64,000 nucleotides of DNA from Isoetes taiwanensis. Lineage: Eukaryota > Streptophyta > Lycopodiopsida > Isoetales > Isoetaceae. Where the stretch lies: NCBI GenBank assembly GCA_021234155.1, contig JAJEKV010000079.1, positions 2,950,261 through 3,014,260 of the forward strand, read 5' to 3'. Shown piece after piece: positions 46,318 through 59,118 of the stretch. The position numbers and the translations under genes are program-made. Below the pieces are notes generated by a model, which was not told the DNA's origin, did not search any database, and saw only the letters and a list, made by a program, of their open reading frames with translations. Positions within the stretch are counted from its first letter, which is position 1. The number at the start of each line of letters is the position of its first letter.

Positions 46318-49300
46318 TAAGAATGGAATAGAATAGAATAGAATACATTAATGTCCCTTGTGCCGTAAGGCCCCTGGACTTGTGTAGCATGGGCGAGCTC
46401 CCTAAAAGGGTGCTACTAGCACATCACGCTGTTATAATGTAGCCTTTTCTGAAGGCTGACTTTTTTTCTTTTAATACCAGCATCCCGTCTTGGCCGTGCA
46501 GTGATGCGTCGTTATCAATCAGCTTTTAGCTGAGCAATTTGTGTGAGGCTATATGACCCGTTTTGTACAGATCATATTACAAGCCCTCTTTCACCGCGTG
46601 TACTTCTCGTATGCATACGGTCGTCATTCTTTGGATCGGCGTCGCCCAAATCCCGTAATGATTCTCGTCATCTTCATCGGCCTGCGGACTGGTTCCCCCC
46701 CACCTTATATTTCTATATCGTCCCGATGTCTCCGTGATCGGGGGGTCATTAATCATATGGTTCTCATCCTCTATTCTCCCCCATCCACCGGATGCATATC
46801 CCGTCCTCCTTGTCTACCCCTCTCCACTGTCTTTTTTTTCGATTCTTAGATCATGACTTTCCATCCCGAATCGGCGATTATGTCCCTTCTGTTTTCTCCA
46901 ATATGTTATCCCGGATATATCGGTGTCCTATTTGTTGATCCGGATTAAAAACTTGTATGCGAGCCGGTTCTGTCTTGGGTCTGTATGTCTTTGCGGCCAT
47001 GCTCTTGTCGCATTGTCTGCGCCCCTCCTCATTCCACTTTGCCCCTCTTCTATTAGGTCACTCAGGTTTAATCCCATCCATGCGGTCCATGTTGCCACCT
47101 CTCTAAACCATCCAATGCTTTCGAGAATGTGTGATTTTGCTGATTCGGTGATTGCAATGCTGGACAGTTTCCCTTGTATGTCTCCCGCGTTGTCTCTGAG
47201 CAGGTACCTTATGGTTCTCTCCCATGCTCTCACTTCCATCGGTTTTGCCCCCTTTTCGAGGACCATGATTGTCGTGGCGTGTTTGTCCTTACCACACCTT
47301 CACATGCGTGCCATTGCCTAAGAATTCCTTCCTGCTTTTTCCCGTTTCTTTCATTAAACTGGCCCCATGCTTCGCGCTCCGGTACAAGCCCGAGTGGTGG
47401 CTATCGGCTGCCTTGAATAGATAACATTTGATGTCCCAATCGGTTATTCTATACATTCTGAAGTTTTTCATGTTAAAGTAGCTTCTTATAGCTGATTGGA
47501 ATCTGGCATTAGCTCCTTTGGCCCATTTCCCTGTGCCATGCGCATCATAACCTAGATATCTGTATTCTGTTGCTTCCTCTATCTCTTTATCTTTATATCT
47601 GAAAGGTTTATGCCTTCTTATGTCCAAAGATGACTATCTTAGTTTTTGCTAGATTCATTTGTCGATCCCGTATCCTCCGCGGAATTGTTCTAGAATTTTG
47701 AGCGGTCTGTGCATTCCTTTGTTTTTGTTGCCATCATACTGAGATCATCCGCATATAGCATTATCGGTACCTTCGTGTCTCCTAGTGTGGGGGCATACTC
47801 GTCCCCTTGCTATTCTGCTATGTATCCCTGTAGTGCATCTATGTATATTCCAAACAGAGTTGGGGATAACGGGCAGCCACTTTACACGTTGTCACAGTTA
47901 TCGGCCGTCCTTTCGGTTCCATCTTAGCATACACCTTGTGGTACGGTCTTGCGATCGATCCTACCATATTTCGGGGCTTGCATGTCCATCGGGTCTTTTT
48001 AGCGGCTTCTCTCTGGATTTGTATCAAACGCTTTTCGAAATCTACAAAGCAACAGTTATTTTCCTTCCACGCGCACTTTGTTACGCTCTATTAGTATCCA
48101 GAGGGTCCGCGAGGGTGATCGTGGTTGAGTGCTCCGGTCTGAACCCTGCTTGCCCTTGTGCTCTCATATTTCCTTCTTCTGCCCATTTCTTTAGTTTGTT
48201 ATCCAATACCTTTCCAAACCATTTTGCGAAAATCGAGCTTACCATTATCGTCCTATAGTTCCCTGGATCTTCTCTATTTCCTGCCTTATGTAGAGGTATG
48301 ACTCTGTTGTATGTCCATCTGTCTGGGAGTCCTGCATGTATGATGCCATTGAAAATGTCTGTAACCTGTTTGCCAATTTCTGTCTCAGCACACTTCAGCA
48401 GTTCCACGGTCAGGCCGTATAGATCCGGTGCTTTATGATTAGCCATCCTGTTTAGGGCTAGCATTACTTCTAGCATGTTGAAGCATGGTTTGTCCGGGTC
48501 ATGCTGTATTGGTATTGGTATCGGAGGTGCCCCCGTCTTGTATAATTTGTCCAGGTAACTCTCCCATCCCTCGGTTCCAATGCCATCTTGTTCGTTCCTT
48601 GCTTTCATATTGCTACCCCCTCCTTTGTTTTTGAATCCTCTCCAAAATCTTCGGGGCTGTTTTTTCAGCAATTTTCCCATGTACCATTGGTGCTGTAGCA
48701 GGTTATTGTATCTTTTCTTCTTCAGTAATCTTATGTATGCTGCCTTTTCTTCCCGGCATGTCTCCTTTCCCCTGTGTTTTCTTATTTTCCTCTTGTGTTC
48801 TCTACACTCGTCATCATACCATCTTTTGAAGCTCAATGCCCCGTTCTTCCCCGATTTTGATCCTTTTCCCAAACACATCTGTTGCTACCCTTACCATTAT
48901 GTCATTTAGGGTGTTCCCATTATCACTTGCATTGTGTTTTCCCCAGTCCCATTTTCCCATTTCCTCCTTGATCATTTGGGTGAAGGTTTCTGCGTATTTC
49001 TCCTGGAATTGAATCCTCACCCTATCTTTATTATCCTCCTTTCTTTTCATCTTTATCTTTTTGTGGCGTCCCATCCAGTCTGATTGTTAATTTAATCGGT
49101 CTATGGCTTTCCCTTTTCCCAGTCGGCCATTCTTGTAGCATCGGCCCTTCTATCTTTTCCGCTGCTTGGTCGTTCAAAATTATATAATCCACTATGCTCT
49201 TACCATGTGTGTTTTGGCTCGTAAAACCTCCCGATCCCCTCCATTTTTTCACGCCATTAGCTATGATCATCCCTGTTGCCGTGCAGACTTCCAACAATAA

Positions 49301-50340
49301 TTCACCTCTAGCATTGACCTCTGTCTTATCTTACGTATCCCCCTCGCCATTCCTGTGTCCTCGGCTTGGTACACTATCGACCATCTTTCTCATCCGTGTG
49401 TGTACTTTGTGCCTTTCTGTCCTCGGTTTCGGCATTTAGATCTCCTACTATAATCATTGGTCCTTGCTCCTTCCATTTCGTTATATTCTCTCCCGGTTCC
49501 GGCAATTCTAGCTTATCACCGCTTTGTTTGTGGGTAATATGTAATTATCGAACTACCTCTTGTTTGTTTTTCAATTGGATACTCAAAACCATATATCTTT
49601 TATTGATATCCGAATGTAACATACATGCATTGTTAGTCGCCTTTGTTCTTTATATAACAAGCCGACACGCACTCCCCCTCCCTATCTTAAAATCCTCGTC
49701 TTTCCGGATGTGAACAAATTTGGTATCCTTCCTCCTCTGGCAGCCTTTTAGCGTTATGCTCCCATGTCTCCGTCGGGCATATTATGTCGCGGCCATGGGG
49801 CACCTTCTAGTCTTTCTCCATTATCCCATGGGTGCCATGCAGTTCGGTACCATAATGTCGGCGTCTTTTCCCAGGGTTGCTCCTTCCGGGGTCTCCATGT
49901 TTTACGTACCATTGCCCGTTCTCCTTGGTCTTCCCCGGTCTTCATTGTGGGGGTTGGCCCTCCAGACCACTTGTGTTGCTTTCGCTCTTAGTTTCCCCGC
50001 TTCCTTCTTCCTATTGCTCGTTACGGTTCCCCTCTCTGGTGATTGCTCTTAGTGCTCCCCCCTGCAGTCTGTTCTCCAGCCCCTGTTGTATAGACTTCAG
50101 GGGGTGTATGTTTTCCTTCTCTGCTTCCGTTGATTTTGCTATCCCCTGCAACCCAGCTGTCTGCTCCTGCGGTTGAGTCGCTTGCTCTCTTACCCTCTTG
50201 TGTATGTAGACCTTGCCATTCTTGACCCCCGCTTGTATCCCTGCTTGGTTCAGCTCCCTGGCTTTGGCCAATTCCCTGTGTAGCCCCTGTCTCTGCATCA
50301 CCGTTAATATTTGTGAATATTTGTATAATTGGATTGTGAC
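46318..50340 (-). mobile_element. LINE 4 on the minus strand, with ORF1, endonuclease and reverse transcriptase remnants
   Basis: Reading down from about 50301, a basic Gln/Glu-rich ORF1-like region (50301-50011) precedes endonuclease pieces. These include IIVGDLNAETEDRK near 49445-49405 and SIVDYIILND near 49195. The longest piece (48878-48081) carries FKRWYDDECREHKRKI, LNRMANHKAPDLYGLTVELL, the block GNREDPGNYRTIMVSSIFAK and QGQAGFRPEHST. MLYADDL follows at about 47763-47743. It ends in an (ATTCT)n tail (46335-46318) after GGACATTAATGT. Frames change often, so it is dead. The motifs place it with LINEs A, B and 2. Its sense strand is strongly purine-rich, unlike its neighbours, which makes the plus strand look C/T-rich over 4 kb. 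Confidence 0.9.
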
Positions 50341-50379
50341 CTTAGGTTTTGGCTTTCGTTTTGTTTATCCAAAAATCGT

Positions 50380-50431
50380 GGGGCGTTGATGGGGTATAAT
50401 ATGTGGAACATATGCTTCATCAACGGCCCCC
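50380..50431. repeat. Inverted repeat near the LINE 4 5' flank
   Basis: GGGGCGTTGATG (50380-50391) pairs with CATCAACGGCCCC (50418-50430) across a 26-bp spacer. Function unknown. Confidence 0.5.
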
Positions 50432-51662
50432 ATGAGTGCCCACAAAAAAAAACCCATAAGGAATGGATAAACGGGAAATAAACCTATTAATAAATATTCA
50501 TCATTCCAATGATTTATATTTATTAATGACCTTCTGAATTTAAAATTAAATAATGGTTTGTTTGGTTGATCACCAATTCCTATTTCAATTCTTATTTTTC
50601 TTACATCTCCAGTGTGCCAAATATGACAATTGCTGGTTGGCCTGTATTCGGAGTTTCCTTGGGGTTGGTCAAGCTTAGGGCCACCCTAGCCCATGGAGTG
50701 CTCTACCTCAGGCCATCATTGTATATACGCTCTACCTCAATAGATTTCGCGGAAAACCAGCTATATTAAGTACACAACTAGGTTAGTACTTGTTAAAAAC
50801 CTCAAACCAATCCATTCTCAAATTTGATAGGCTATCCTACTTGTTTTGAGATGGGCAAAACGTTTTTATGCCTTTCTTGTGACATGTGACAGGAAGTGTA
50901 ACCATGAAAAAACTATTTTCTATACCAAAAAAGATAGAAAAAAGTGACTTTTTATGAGTTGAAATATATTCAACTTTTCATGGCAACCCCAGCCTAGTAG
51001 TTTAAAATTATATGCGCCAAACATGTCAACCCCACCCTAGTAGTTTAAAATTATACCACCAATAAACATACTCGTGCACCATTGCTCTTTCATTTCATAC
51101 TATCTACACTTTTAAATGCTTTACTTACACTTTTAAATGTTACATTGCACAGTGGCACCATAGTTGTTGCATCAAGTGTTTCTCTCTTGATGCTTGATTT
51201 TATAAAATCTTGCTAGCATTTGGCAGGAGAAACCTCTCACAAGATGTGGTTCTATGAATGACCATAATACATTGCCATAACCTCATCAATGCTGGAAATC
51301 TGTCCATCACTTGTCACGTGTTCAACTTCTTCCCTACAAATGCTCCAAGCCACTATCATACCTTTGTTCTTGGCATGCCTATAAAGTGTCTTAAAAAAGT
51401 CCTCCATCTCACTCTAACATCTAGCCATAAACTATTCTAAAATTACTTTTCATGGTTGGTTGTCATCTTTATATAGGTTTATTCATATATTATATTTTAT
51501 CTATAAGAAATAGAAGATAAGTATACAAAATAAGAAGATACGTATAGATATATAGAAAACTTTGATAGGCAGTTCCAAAATTTTAACCTTTCAAATGACA
51601 AATATATATTTTGATTGTCTTTTCGTATGATAGGCATTTGATCATTGGACACCTTTCATTTG

Positions 51663-51705
51663 GTCTCCGTGGATGATAAAATCATATTCTATTCTATTCT
51701 ATTCT
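51663..51705 (+). mobile_element. 43-bp LINE-tail insertion with target-site duplication
   Basis: GTCTCCGTGGATGATAAAAT followed by (ATTCT)n is flanked by ATTTG on both sides (51658-51662 and 51706-51710). The second copy of the segmental duplication has a single ATTTG and no insert. Confidence 0.85.
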
Positions 51706-54204
51706 ATTTGTAATACAATTTTTTTTTTTTTAACTTGTTTTGACAGGCCAAAATGCCAAAAACAGGCATGGAATTCGTCAAATTCGAGCCATGAGGCCAA
51801 TCGGCCCTGGCGTCCTCAGCTTATGCCACGTGGCATTTTCTCGTCCCAGGCCATTGGCTTGGATGTTGATTCAGTATTTTAGTTATAAAATGAACATTCT
51901 CTTTTGCATTATAATTCACATTCCATTTTAATTCACATCATTTTTGAAAAGAAATTGACTGCCCATAAGAAAAAAAAAAAAGAGTTAGATCCATGCCTAC
52001 AGTCTCCCTTTGAAGCAAATAAGCTTTATATTCCAATAAAATGTATGTATGGACATGCTTTGATTGAGCCCAGGTATGTTCTAGCATGAAGGATGCAACA
52101 GACTTTGAGTAAAGAAAAGCTTTCAGTCAAAGTTCGATGGCAAAGCCATGATCTTCAGTAGCTCTATCATTGTTCCTTTTCCTATCAATGTCGTGAAACA
52201 ATGAATTTTTTTCTGTTACAAAGTAACACACAACTGCTCTCTTCTGACCTACATCAGAAAAAATGCTCCTGTTTTTTCTTCATCTTTCTCAATTTTTTGC
52301 ACTTGGTCATTTTCGCTTCATAAACAACCCTTTTCCTTTTATATAACTCTTTGAAATGCAGAGTTCCATTTTGGCACCAATTCAAGAGCTCTGTGTAAGA
52401 GCTTGCCAAGGCCTAAAGGGCCATCTGCATGCTTGAATCTGCCGGAAAGAAGCGGTTTAACAGTAGCCTGCATAATGTTTGACTAGAAATTAGTGATCAA
52501 CAATCACACATCAAACAAAAAATAAAATTAATGCCAGAAATCAGAAAGGATAATTGGAAAATGCAAACAGAAAGCAAGAAGATTGAAGGAACATGAATGT
52601 GAACCTAGATTCATAAGAAACACCAAAAACAAAAAAGGAAAGACATTCTGAAGTAGTCTATTGCAGGCCAAATAAGAAGAACATGGTTAGGCAGTTGAGG
52701 CAATTCATCATAGAAATGACATTCTTTTCATATGGTCTCCACAAGAGCACAAAGGGAACCAACGTCCATAGGAGCAATGAAATATTCTAAGAATTACAGA
52801 AAATAATCTTCTGAATATTCTTTTGCAAGAAACACTCCCTCGCCTGTTTCCGGCAAAAATCCCCTGCTATCTTTGTCCCGGTAAAAATCCTTGCTCTACT
52901 CTGCCATACCTTTGTAAGCAAGTTTCACCCAACTCCAAAATCCTTGCTCTACTCTGCCATACCTTTGTAAGCAAGTTTCATCCAACTTCAACTTTCGTTT
53001 CCAGCATTGTGCTCGTATTTTGAAACGAATCGAGAGTACCCATCAAAAAAATCTCCAACAATCCCCTATTTTTAACAAAATCTCAGAAATACAATCCTGT
53101 TTTTGAGATATAATCTCTGTTTCCGAAACAAATTGAAGTCTCTATTAATTCAAGCAAGAGATTTGAAAATTTCATGCCCAATTTAACGATCTTCGAACTG
53201 TCTCAGACTAGCAGATGTTCCAAGGTCTGCCTTCTAGGATGCCGATGTAATGAAGCCTAATATTCTTGCTCCTGGATCTCTGATCTTAGGCTTTTGGACC
53301 TTTCTCGGAATCCACGAACCAAATTTTCAAGGTAAGAACTTAAACCCCTAACTGCGGAAACAGAGCATCTAATCAGATTTTTTTTCTTGATGAAGACCCT
53401 AATTCTTTTTCCTTGCAGGGAAGATATTTGCCATGGTTTCTAGCACTAGCATGGCCATTCATCATATCACCAAGATTGCTGCATTGATCAAATGCAAGTT
53501 AGCTTGAGCCGTGCTGCTATACCTTTGGCTATGGTGTCCATATTGTTCAACGTTCTTGCATAAAGAAAATCTTTTGCAGCACAAAAAAATATAAAGCTGG
53601 AGAACAGGCTACGGAAGATAAAGTAAAACTTGCTCGGACATGAGTTTAGAGGCCAACCCTCCCCTCTCAAGGATCATGGCAAATAACCCTATCGGCCTCG
53701 ATGCTTATTTGCTATAATCCCCTCCAGGGCATGGCTATCATATTCTTAACATGAGCACAACTGTAAACGTAATAAGCATTGGCTTAAAATTATGCCATTA
53801 TTCCTTCAATATTATCATGCAGAATAAGCCTCCGTATTTTGAGGCGCGGCGCCACCAAAATTTAAAGATAGGCAGATCGAGGCACAAGGGCGGCACTAGA
53901 GTCCTAAGCTCAAATCGTGCCAAATCTAGGCAGAATTGAGGCACATGGATGATCATAAGCAAAATACATGAATTGAAGGAGTCATTTTTTTCGGATCAGC
54001 ACAGCAACTCAAACATCATATGCTTCCATATGAGGGATGTTAATTTGTCACCGATTTTTTGTTGATAAAGTTTTCCTTTCCAAATCGCTTTTTCAACTGT
54101 GTTGTGTTTGCAAAATTGGAAGTCTTGGCCTTGCAAAGTTCTTTTAATTCGAATTTATAAAGAAACAGGGAGGGCACAACAAAGTAGAGGCACCAACTCA
54201 GCTT

Positions 54205-54560
54205 GATAAATCTAAAATGCCAGATGGTTTTGAAGAGTGTGGCATTCATCCTTAATACATTTCAAATTGCAGCATTAACAGAACCTTTCATCTTGCGCTT
54301 CTCAAATCCATCTGCCTATCTCAATTTGAAGGCGATGAGCATCAGTGTAGGTGGACGCAATGAGTTCGCGCTTTTCAAAGGTAAATGTGTGTTCGCAGGT
54401 AGGGCTGTGGATTGTGGTTCCCACTTGTGCCTGGGATTGAAGTGTGTGATTTTTAGTAGTTCCAATGCCCCAACATCCTGCGCATTCCAGCTGAGGAGCC
54501 AATAAGGTTGCTTCTCCTTCCAACAGGCTTTGAGGTGATGTGAACTAATGGCCATGGTAT
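54205..54560 (-). mobile_element. LINE A/B-family fragment (C-terminal RT region)
   Basis: Minus-strand translation gives HHLKACWKEKQPYWLLSWN, matching the LINE B block HLKACWRKKRAQWLTRWN. The following C-terminal part is decayed. Its counterpart in the second duplication copy is at about 61830-62230. Confidence 0.7.
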
Positions 54561-54906
54561 AGGCGAGTAGTGTTTCTGTAGTTTATTTCTAGAATTAAAA
54601 AATGTAAAAAATTTGGTGAACTCGCTAAAAGGGAATAGCAAATTTGGCGAACCTCCAGCAAATCTTGGAAGAATTTAAAGTATATAAAAAAAATTTAATC
54701 ATTATTACAAGACCTGATTGATGCAATATTTTCTATTGATTTGTTCGTAGGAAGAACCAAAACACTTTCAACACCTTTATAGTAGGATGGAGTTCAACAG
54801 AGATATCATACTCTAGGTGTACATTCTAGTTCTTGTCTGCTACCATCGATAATATATAAGCCCCAAAAGGAAAACTAGCATATGAGTTTCACAATATTTT
54901 AAGAGA

Positions 54907-55950
54907 ATGGAATAGAATAGAATGTATTTTTATCATCCATGGAAACAAATTGGCCTATAGGAACCAAACAAGGAGAGCAGCAAGCATATTATTGTAAGGA
55001 TTAAAAAACCACCGCCCCGAAGGGTTTTTGAGGGAAAAACTTTAGCAGTAATAAGTATGCTAATAGACTGTACAATCGTATAGGACAATTCAATACTACA
55101 CCAGAGGACACAGCTAAGTTTGTGTATCCATAATCTCATGAAGTTATGATCCCAACAAGCCCACGTGAGGCCGTGTTCAACAATACATACGACATCTGGT
55201 CATGGATAAAAAATTGAACATACTGTGCCCGAATATAATTGAATGCTGGGCAGGTCTGAAGGGCATGGCAGTCATCCTCAATGGCGCCCTATTGGTAACA
55301 CTTACAGATCCTGTTCTCATGTGCCTCTCGAGTCCATCGGCCTATCTCCATGCATAGGCAGTGCTCACCCTTGTGGATGGGAGCTATCAATCTCCATTTC
55401 TTCATGGGCAAATGGATGCGCAAATAGTGTTGTGGGTCTTGTCTGAGCCTGGAAATGACTTGCTGCTGATAGTGCCGTCTTGACATGCCTCAAAGCATCC
55501 GCATCCTAGAGCTTGCCGAAAAAGCAAGCATCACGGTACTGCCTCAATGCATCGTGGTCCTTCTTTGCCTGTACCTGCACGCATCTATGTGTCTGTACAT
55601 TCCATTGTGAGAACTACTGAGCTTGCTTGTCCTTCCAACAGGCTTTGAGGCATTGTGGACCCATTGCTATGGACAAAGCAAGATTGGGCAAATGGACATT
55701 ACCCATACCAACTACCTTTTGGAAGTAAATATATGATGGTCTAGCACAACCCTCTGAAAAGGTAGAAAACTCGTCTCTTGGAGTAGGGTCTGATATGGAA
55801 TGGTGGACTTTACCCCAGTTGCTCGTGCTAAGAAGGCCTTTTGTCGTTATAGGATATATGGGATCATTTAGAGACTTTGTAAGAGTATTTTGGGAGGGGG
55901 CGGCTACCATGTAGGATCCCGAACCTACTTTTTCCCCCTCCATACCTAAC
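54907..55950 (-). mobile_element. LINE A/B-family copy with full 3' end
   Basis: Coding remnants at 55870-55219 (MGNVHLPNLALSIAMGPQCL, KACWKDKQAQ) lead into a 3' UTR with the TTCG hairpin (55045-54998), GGTTCCTATAGGCCAA, CCATGGATGATAAAAA and an ATTCT tail (54925-54907). Same organisation as LINE B, opposite strand. Confidence 0.8.
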
Positions 55951-57335
55951 TTTCATTCTCCCAACCCTTGAATTCGAATTATGATGGATTCTTGCCAGCA
56001 AATAGTGTGAAATTTTTTAATTTTGCTATGTTTATTGCAAGAACCTTCCTAATTCTAAACGTTCTCTGGTACTTAGTCTTTTGCAATCTGAATGGCGATG
56101 GTATTTGGTTTCCGAATTCTCATTGCATTCTTTTGATTGTTCTTGTTTCGGATACCTTTATTTCAGGATCAAACTAATTGCAAGGGTCAATTTAGAGTGC
56201 AAGTGCCAAAAGAATGCCTGCCTTACAGGAATAAGTTCACTTAGAAGCAACCAATAGATGAAGATACATTGCGAGATTCTGGAGCCATGAATATAGATCT
56301 CTAGGCTAAAGGGCAATTGCATCCTTGTGATCCTTTCACTCAAGCCCATCCAAACTTCCACTCTGCATCCAGTCTTATTGAATCTGCTACTATTGCCTGT
56401 TTGTCAAAGAAATTAGTTACTAAAGATGATGTATTTCCTGTCTTTTCAGCGTATAAATGTCAATCATCTGGTCTACGCACGAGTGTTGCCTCTATGTACT
56501 CTCTCAAGAGAAGTCTAGCTGCCATCTTTCTCGTCGTGTTGGGGGGCGTGTATCGATGTCATTGACATGTATGTATGTGGGATAGGTTGAAGGGATGCAA
56601 ACTACCTCAAAATTAATGCACCACGAACAGTGGACTCATGAACCACGGGCCGTTGATTATAAAGATTCCATATATTGCATGAACTTGTGTCTCTATCTTA
56701 TAGAAAGTAAGCTTTCCACATCCACAATTACATTCCATATCCACAAAGCCAAGTTTGGAATAGAAACAAAAAAACAGGAAACACAGAAATTCTCACTTTT
56801 TTTACGAGTTCCTTAGCTCTATACATGCCACATATCCACCGTCTAATTCACATATTCTATGGCATTTATACTGACTCGTCACCCTCCCACCCTTAGGGTA
56901 ACAAAAAAAGAACGAGATATACATAGGAATGAGATAAAAATAACTGTCTGAATGACACGAAGTAATTCATTTTACAATTGGTTATTCAACCCAAAAAATT
57001 GAATTAAATTTTATCATCCACAGAGACCATAAGGTCTATGGGACTCAATACAAGAAAGAGAGGACAACAACGTACGATATATCTATCTATTTTTGTAGAC
57101 CATAGTAAGGTTAAACATTGGGTGGAGTCGGCAGGAGACAGAAAATATATACAAGTGTAGCTCTAGATGCAAATCTTACCATGTATGAAACAAATGTTGA
57201 ATTCGAAAATGCATGCGCCTGATGAAACGAAGGTGCCAAAAATAGACCTACCATTTTGATCCCACAGAATACTGGTAACAAACATAGAGCCAAGTGGGCG
57301 AAAAAACTGCATGCCATGTATCAAGCAGTGGAGCC
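55951..57335. other. No supported gene; one LINE 3' end (57003-57100, minus)
   Basis: Non-coding. On the minus strand 57050-57003 reads AGACCTTATGGTCTCTGTGG then ATGATAAAATTTAATTCAA: the LINE 3' signature with an A/T-rich tail. The right end contains the LEA promoter region. Confidence 0.5.
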
Positions 57336-57358
57336 GACACGTGGTTTCCTTGCATGCA
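57336..57358 (+). promoter_or_regulatory. ABRE/G-box and RY motif upstream of the LEA gene
   Basis: GACACGTGG (57336-57344) contains the G-box CACGTG and matches the abscisic-acid response element core. TGCATGCA (57351-57358) contains the RY motif bound by ABI3-type B3 factors. Both lie about 105-125 bp before the ATG. The pairing is typical of LEA genes switched on by ABA in desiccating tissue; activity here is inferred. Confidence 0.55.
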
Positions 57359-57460
57359 GCGTCTCCAATACAAATTCCAGCTGAGCATTCCTTTTCTTCC
57401 ACCGCATTCCTTTTCCAGGTTTTTGATTTCTCATATTCCGTCTCTCCAAACAAGCGAACT

Positions 57461-58650
57461 ATGGCAGATCAGCGCGCCCATCAAGCTTCTGAACAGACCA
57501 AGGGCGCTGCCCAACACGCCTCTGAACAGACCAAGGGCGCTGCCCATCAAGCTGCTGAACATGGCCGGGTTCGTTCTTTCTCTCTTTTCTTTTGATTTTC
57601 TTTGTGTTCAATTTCGAGACATTTTCTTGCAAGGTATTAGGATATGTATTGCAGAACTTTCCTACACTAATGATATCGAAATTTCTGCTGTAATATGACA
57701 TTATCCGTCATGGGGTTGAATTTTAGTGTAGCATTATGTGTCGTCCATGATATGGAATCTCTCTGATTGTGGCATAATATTAATAGTACAGAAGATTGCT
57801 GATTTACGTTTTGAGTTTGATATGATCTGGGGGTAAAAAATCAAGTTTGAAATTGTCTAAGTTGGAAGTGCTCATTTAGATAATAATTTAAATACGTTTG
57901 GGGAAGTCTACATTAAATTTAAATGCATTTGGGAAGTTGTCAAGGATGTTGCAATGTATGTTAATGATCTGATAGTCATTGTACTTCAGGAGGCCAAGGA
58001 TGCAACGTCTCAAAAGGCGTCGGAGGCAGGTCAGGCTGCAAAGGAACATGCATCAGGTGCTGCAGGTAAGGCCAAGGAACAAACCGGACATGCCCAGGAG
58101 AAGGCGGGAGGAATGATGCAGACTGCACAAGACAAAGCTTACTCTGCCAAGGACCAAGCTGCTGAGAAAGCTCAGTATGCTAAGGATCAGACTGCTGAAA
58201 AGAGTAGTGGTATGATGCAAACAGCTCAAGAGAAAGCTGCTGCTGCCAAGGATCAAGCTGGAAATGTCCTCCAGCAGGTAAGTACAAAATCATGCATATG
58301 TGTTTCTATGGATGTATGCATGTTTGTACATTAGTTCAAAATGTGAATTTATAAGTTTATTTTCTGCATGTTTGTACTTAGTTGAGTTAGAAGTGTTTAA
58401 ATTGAGTTCAAAATGTTTTGTTCAAAACTTATATGCCCAAATCTTGAGCGATACATATGCATTGCATTGGCTTGTACGAAACTTATATGCCCAAATCTTA
58501 AGCGATACATGATCATGCATTGCCTTTTACGTAATAAAGAGTTCTCAAGTTCCTTTTTTGTTTCTGTTATAGGTTGGTGAGCAGGCGTCTGCAGCTCTTC
58601 AGAAGGCCAAAGAAACTGTTGGGATGGGAGGTGAACAAAAGAAGCCTTGA
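57461..58650 (+). CDS. Late embryogenesis abundant protein (LEA_4 / group 3 type), three exons
   Basis: Exons 57461-57568, 57990-58277 and 58573-58650 join in phase 0 to give 157 residues. The introns are GT-AG (donors GTTCGT and GTAAGT; acceptors TTCAG and TATAG). The protein is hydrophilic, rich in Ala, Lys, Gln and Glu, and has no hydrophobic core. Exon 1 holds two ASEQTKGAA(Q/H) repeats. Exon 2 is a run of 11-residue repeats such as GMMQTAQDKAY, SAKDQAAEKAQ, YAKDQTAEKSS and GMMQTAQEKAA, the hallmark of group 3 LEA proteins. These are disordered in water, fold into amphipathic helices on drying, and protect membranes and proteins. There is no signal peptide, so it is probably cytosolic. 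ABRE and RY motifs lie upstream. The gene sits between the two copies of a direct duplication, so a second LEA gene may lie just beyond the window. It looks intact. Confidence 0.88.
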
Positions 58651-59118
58651 TTTGTCTATTCGAGTTTCCAGATCCGTTTTTTGAGCATGAGCAGCAATTG
58701 TGTTACTAGGGCATCCATTTGTAGATTTCTCGTAATTTGGAAATAAGATTTATGCATAATGCAGTTTGTCCTTGATCTAATTTGTTCGTATTTGGAGCAT
58801 GAGCATGAATTCTGTTACTAGGGGATCTATTTATAGATTTCTCGTAATTTGGAAATAAGATTTATGCCGAATGCAGTTTGTCCTTAATTTAATTTGTTAG
58901 AGTGCGTGAATCATATAGTCTGTTTTGCGTTACCGAGAGATCCATTTGTATAATTATGTAATCGGGAAATAAGATTTATGCAATGCAGTTACGCTTGCTA
59001 TGGTTTTTTCAAATATTATCAACGAACTTTGTACTTCCGTGTACCCGGTGGGTGCCCAAAGAAAAGAAAAGAATCATCAAGTATTTGTTTTGGAATGCTA
59101 GTAGGTGGCATACCTTCT
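58651..59118. other. LEA gene 3' flank with short local repeats
   Basis: Three related units (about 58680-58765, 58795-58885, 58905-58990) share GGGATCTATTTATAGATTTC or variants, and GGAAATAAGATTTATGC followed by TGCAGTT. This looks like a decayed tandem duplication in the 3' UTR or flank. No gene. Confidence 0.6.

Larger units (their letters stand above)
50769..55828 (+). repeat. Direct segmental duplication, first copy
   Basis: Aligns along its length with 59119-64000, starting at AGTACACAACTAGGTTAG. Differences are mostly point changes plus a few large gaps. About 430 bp (51115-51550) is absent from the second copy, with a short repeat (ACTTTTAAATG) at the border. A 43-bp LINE-tail insertion is present only here. 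A 50-60 bp tandem doubling at 52887-52990 is single in copy 2. A 150-bp segment (53795-53940) is missing from copy 2. Apart from LINE fragments the sequence is non-coding; minus-strand frames near 53500 are not conserved between copies. Confidence 0.9.

Noticed and set aside
46553-50176. Several plus-strand frames of 80-157 codons.
   Set aside because: They are antisense shadows of LINE 4, whose minus-strand frames contain the real motifs.
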